A stretch of DNA of 11,277 nt from Acanthamoeba lenticulata. Taxonomy: Eukaryota; Discosea; Longamoebia; Acanthamoebidae. The position numbers and the translations under genes were made by a program. Under the pieces are notes generated by a model. The model made no database searches and was not told the origin of the DNA. It was given only the letters and a program-made list of their open reading frames with translations. Every line of letters starts with the position of its first letter. The stretch's first letter is position 1. The stretch spans positions 1 to 11,277 of the forward strand of contig NAVB01004564.1 in NCBI GenBank assembly GCA_002179805.1. The letters run 5' to 3'. Positions 7,715-11,277 of this stretch are shown here, piece by piece.

Positions 7715-10700
7715 TCACTGCTCCTGCATATCGACATCCTCCTCGGCTTCACCATCCGAATGCTCAGGTTCCGCCGACGTCTCACTGTCGCTGTCGCCGG
7801 CGGCCTCGGTGGTGGTGGTCGTCGCCGCAGCAGCCGTGGTCGCGTCCGCGGTCGTCGTTGGTGAGTCCTCGGACGTCGCAGGAGCGCTTTCGGCCTCGGT
7901 GGCCGACAAACCTGGTGGTGGTGGCCACACACACAAAATCACGTGAGTTTACTTGCCGCGATCCGGACGCGAGTTGTGTGGTCCACACGCCAGGTGGCGG
8001 TCGGCTTAGGAAATTGTCCCGAAAGCCGCGAGGAGAAAGCAAGGGATGGGATCATGTACCGCGCCACAGGGGTGCGTCCTCCTTGAGCCGGTAGAAGAGG
8101 ACGTAGGCCGCGGAAGTCTTGACCGCTTCGGCCTGTACGGCTGACACGCTCGAGTCGTCAAACTTGTACCACTTGTTCTCGCGGTGGTTCTTGGCGTAGG
8201 CCGTGTAGTGGCCGCCGCCGAGCGACCCATAGTGGTTGGAGATCGCGTAGAGCTCGTACACGGGCGGCGTGTCCACTGCTCGCGTGCGTGCATGCGTGCA
8301 GTAAACGTTAGTTTTGGCCGCCAAATCCGCGCGCTCGGGCTGGACGAGCCAGGCCGTGTGAGGTGCGCACCAGGGCCGAGGACGTGGGGCGAGAGGTCCA
8401 AGTTGTCGAGCGGGAAGTCCACAAAGGTGTCGAGCTTCTCCCGCCAGTACTTGTTGCGGTAGGAGAATCGCTTGAGGTGCACCACAAGAATGCGCGGCAC
8501 CTTCCACACATCAAACTTCTTGGTGGCCTGCCTGAACTCCTTGCATCGGTTGCAGTACCACGGGTCTGTCGTGTGTGATACACAGCATTCACGCAAACGA
8601 TGAGCACGATGCGTTGATTGGTTGGTTTTTATCGTCCCCCAACAAAAGTCCTCGCGTGCGTGCGTGGTGACGCACCATCGGGGCCCAGCTGCTCGGCCTG
8701 AGTGAAGAGGTTCAAGCAGTCATACAGCGAGACGCTCGAGTCGCCCTCATCCCGATCCGAGGCTCTGAGTGAGCTGACGGTGAGTGCACAAGGCAAGGCC
8801 GGATGGGACCTCCGAGAGGCAAAAGGACAACGCCTTCCCCTCGGAGGTTTTTGAGAGGTGGCGACCGGAAGACGGGACAAGGGACGGGGCGGGGTACCTG
8901 GCCGAGGGATGGACGTCCAGTTCGAGCTCCTGCTCCTCGTCGTAGAACTGGAGGGCGTCGTCATACCAACACAGGGCGATGGTTTGGTTGTTCTTCAAAG
9001 TGACCACCTCGTCGCCATACTTGCCACCGGAGAACGTGGCGTGGTCGTTGACGCCGAAATGGTCCACCACTAGAGAGGAGGGCAATGGTGTCGCGCACAC
9101 GGAGACGCAACACAGACAGACAGCCAGGTGTGAGGAGTTGTCACGGAACAATACCAAGAACTTGTTCCAAGGGATTGTTCAACATAGATCTCAAGTTACG
9201 CTCGGGTAACTCATCACCAAAAAGGGAATGCGACCCTTATTGGGTAAGCGCATGCTCAAATGCTGCTATGAGATGCAGCATGGCAACAGGCCAGCAACGC
9301 GCTCGTAACCTCCACCGGATCTGGTGCGCAATCTCATTTCCACTTCGCCCAAAAAGCGATACTGCTGCATTGTAATTATAGATTTGGAGAACACGTCGTT
9401 TTGTCGTGTTTGTTGGTGGGAACAGGCCCAGGCAAGAGTTGCCAGCCCGCGTTCCCGGGTGATAAAAATTACGTTGTGCAAATGTCTTGATCGCCATTCA
9501 CACAGACCCGGTACTGGTGTGAAACACCAGCACAGGGCCTGCCGCCACACGAGCGACGAACCCTTTTACCTTTTCATTTCCCGCAGGCCGGAGCTTTAAC
9601 ATGTCCGGCTGGCACAAAAATTTTGGGATTGATGACGTGGCAAATTAAAAATAAAATAAAAAAGTGCGGTGCGTACGTTTGATGGTGAAGAGGAGTGGTC
9701 GACCGTCGATGGACTCGGGGATGACGGGCTCCTTGTTGACCGCCGCTGGCACATCACGCCGCTCCGAATGCGAGTGCTGTTGAACAAAAGTGGCGCAGCA
9801 CAGAACAGCGATGATGAGCTGTTGAGCCAACGCACGCAAGCGGGGGAGGGGGGGAAGGGGATAGGCGTACAGGAGGGCCGTCCTCATCCTCCTCGTCCGA
9901 CGACGAGCTGGGGAAGGACTCCTCGTCGTGTTCGCTGTCGCTGCCGTAGGCTCTCGACGTGTTGCGCTTCCCCGACAACAGACCCTCCTCGGCATCCTCA
10001 TCGTCACCGCCGTCGTTGTTGTTGGTGTTGTCATCATCGTTGGCCGGCTCCGTTGTTGTCGCAGGATCAGAGGCCATCGTCGTGGTCGTCGTCATGGCCG
10101 GATCCTCGGCCTGCTGTTGTTGCTGCTCGTCCTGTGCAGCGCCGCTGGCATCCTGCTCGGCCGGCTGCGCCTCGGCCTCCATCGGCTCCGCCTGCACAGG
10201 CTCGGGCATGCCCTAGTGGTTGATGATGATGATGATGAACCCATCAGCGCTCCACCACACGAAGACGACGACAATGATGATACGACGACGATGACAAGGA
10301 AGAAGAGAGAGGGAAGGACAACCTTGATGAACCGCTGAAGCTGGTGGAGGGCCTGGCGGTAGAGCTCGGCGTAGGTGATCTTGTTGGGGATCTGGAGGAA
10401 GAACGGAGTGCCGAAGAGGGTCTTGCGCGTGTAGCTGGTCGGGTTGCCGTAGTAAGAGCGGTGCGTCACGGTCTCGTCCTTCCGGTTGAGCACGTGCACG
10501 CGGATCGGCCCGTCCTTGGGCGGCTGCTCGGCCGCAGGCTTGTACACATGGCGGCTCGAGCTGACGCCCATGCTACTGTTCCCCCCAGCAAGTCCAAAGC
10601 CAGCAAAGCCGCAGGAGCCCGAGCCTGTCAGCGGCATGTCGAGAACAAAGACCGCGCGGGCCGAGCTGGAGTGTACCGGTACGAGTAGCCGTCGCCCCAG

Positions 10701-11233
10701 ACCTGATCGTCGTCGCTGTCATCATCATCGGGCTCTGGTTCGGGCTCCGGGTCCTTGGCCTTGTCCTGCAGATGACCAGGGTGAGCGTCTGGGCAAGAGA
10801 TGACTCGGCCAAGAGAAAAAGAAATAAAAAGGTGTAGAAAATACGTCTTCGGGCAGCGGCGGGAGCTCGTAGACGACGGTGACGTCGCGGTCCTGAATGG
10901 TGTCGAGGCTCTCGCGGTCGGTGTACTCCTTGAAGAAGCGCGCGTTGTACAGGTCGGCCATGATCAAGTTGCGTGCGTCGACGCCCACAAACGCGGCCAC
11001 CGCCATCTGCATCACCGGCCCACCACCCAATCGTATTAGAGATAAATTTGGGTTTTAATAAGACTTATAAAATGGAAAATAAGGGCGGGAGTGAATTTAC
11101 CCTCAACTCCTTGACTAAGCCGTGCTTGGGCACATCGACGGCGTACTTCATGGGGCGACGCGCCGGGTCGCGCGAGATGAACGTGACCGTCAGGCGGCGC
11201 GTCATCTTCATCGGGAGCGGAAGCGACAGATAC
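7715..11233 (-). CDS. Ubiquitin-specific protease, USP4/11/15 (Ubp12) type, C-terminal part of gene
   Basis: The protein removes ubiquitin by cysteine-protease chemistry. Exons (high to low): 11233-11101, 11006-10845, 10765-10677, 10575-10323, 10212-9871, 9776-9677, 9069-8898, 8764-8676, 8565-8371, 8275-8060, 7911-7715. All phases match and 648 aa plus a partial first codon are covered. In order: the YLSLPLP strand of the catalytic core; a ubiquitin-like insert ([32 protein letters not shown]); an acidic stretch; [16 protein letters not shown]; an acidic Gln/Thr/Asp-rich exon; LFTIKLVDHFG; the zinc-knuckle pair [20 protein letters not shown]; and the box [11 protein letters not shown] with catalytic His (codon 8210-8208) and FDD with Asp (8159-8154). 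The tail is Thr/Ala/Glu-rich. The catalytic Cys box, and probably DUSP/UBL domains, lie right of the window. The third-to-fourth exon junction (10676/10576) is the least certain; a nearby acceptor would also fit. Confidence 0.92.
9071..9676 (-). other. Unusually long, hairpin-rich intron of the protease gene
   Basis: At 606 nt this is 4-8 times longer than the other introns of the gene (79-148 nt). Its ends are GTACGC and CTCTCTAG, and joining across it gives LFTIKLVDHFG, the expected unbroken family motif, so no exon is missing. It is less GC-rich than the exons and holds several inverted repeats: 9503-9541 (CTGGTGT / ACACCAG core with outer CCC/GGG and CAG/CTG pairs), 9259-9281 (ATGCTGC / GCAGCAT) and one in 9146-9170 (GGAACAA / TTGTTCC). 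I see no tRNA or known small RNA in it. Confidence 0.75.
9503..9541. repeat. Imperfect inverted repeat (hairpin) in intron
   Basis: The core CTGGTGT-GAA-ACACCAG is a perfect 7-bp stem. Outside it CCC pairs with GGG and CAG with CTG across small internal loops, giving a 39-base stem-loop in either strand's transcript. Confidence 0.75.
10221..10238. repeat. (TGA)6 microsatellite near a 3' splice site
   Basis: Six perfect units inside intron 10213-10322 of the protease gene, 7 bases from the acceptor at 10213. On the transcript it reads as TCA repeats just ahead of ACCACTAG. Length change could alter acceptor strength, though that is a guess. Confidence 0.8.
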
Positions 11234-11277
11234 CTAAACAGGAATTTCATAAATATTTGAACAACAAACAGAAAAAA
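11234..11277 (-). other. 3' end of an upstream protease intron, cut by the window edge
   Basis: T-rich minus-strand sequence ending CTGTTTAG directly before the codons for YLSLPLP. The exon starts by completing a codon (phase 2), so coding sequence continues beyond the right edge. Confidence 0.7.

Noticed and set aside
9071..9676. Searched for a tRNA or known structural RNA in the long intron.
   Set aside because: No B-box-like GTTCGANTC with flanking stem and no recognisable small RNA core on either strand; only simple hairpins.
1..11277. Looked for CRISPR arrays, transposase genes, target-site duplications with long terminal repeats, or toxin-antitoxin and defence gene pairs.
   Set aside because: No spaced direct repeats and no such protein motifs. 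The window is ordinary intron-bearing eukaryotic DNA.

Overview
The window looks like nuclear DNA of a free-living amoeba, most like Acanthamoeba. The reasons are very high GC in coding DNA with G or C at most third codon positions, genes packed on one strand with short gaps, many short introns (about 50-150 nt), AT-rich patches limited to introns and gene ends, and proteins full of Ser, Gln/His and Asp/Glu runs. The organism call is inference from style and gene content. I see no bacterial operon, insertion sequence, CRISPR array, integrase or viral gene.

All supported genes are on the minus strand and are read here from right to left. At the right edge is the 3' part of a ubiquitin-specific protease gene of the USP4/USP11/USP15 (yeast Ubp12) type. 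It runs from the window edge to 7715 in eleven exons that I could join with matching phases; the exons with the catalytic Cys lie beyond the window. Next comes a gap of about 1.55 kb (6149-7714) with no secure gene, holding a possible spliced plus-strand ORF and an 18-bp perfect palindrome. Then comes a large RFX-family transcription factor gene (6148-2175, three exons, 1187 aa as modelled) with two RFX DNA-binding domains in one protein. A small hypothetical gene (1972-1601, 123 aa) follows. At the left end is a four-exon gene (1462-43, 391 aa) for a multi-pass membrane protein with a His-rich motif near its C-terminus.

The genes do not form an evident pathway: a deubiquitinase, a DNA-binding regulator and a membrane protein sit together as ordinary compact eukaryotic neighbours. 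The points of most interest are the tandem RFX domains (one interrupted by an 18-residue Ser/Ala run), a 606-nt hairpin-rich intron in the protease gene, an in-frame acidic exon in the protease that could be skipped, and a set of introns that mostly begin GTAC or GTGC. All exon borders come from reading splice signals, phase and homology by eye; no transcript data were available.
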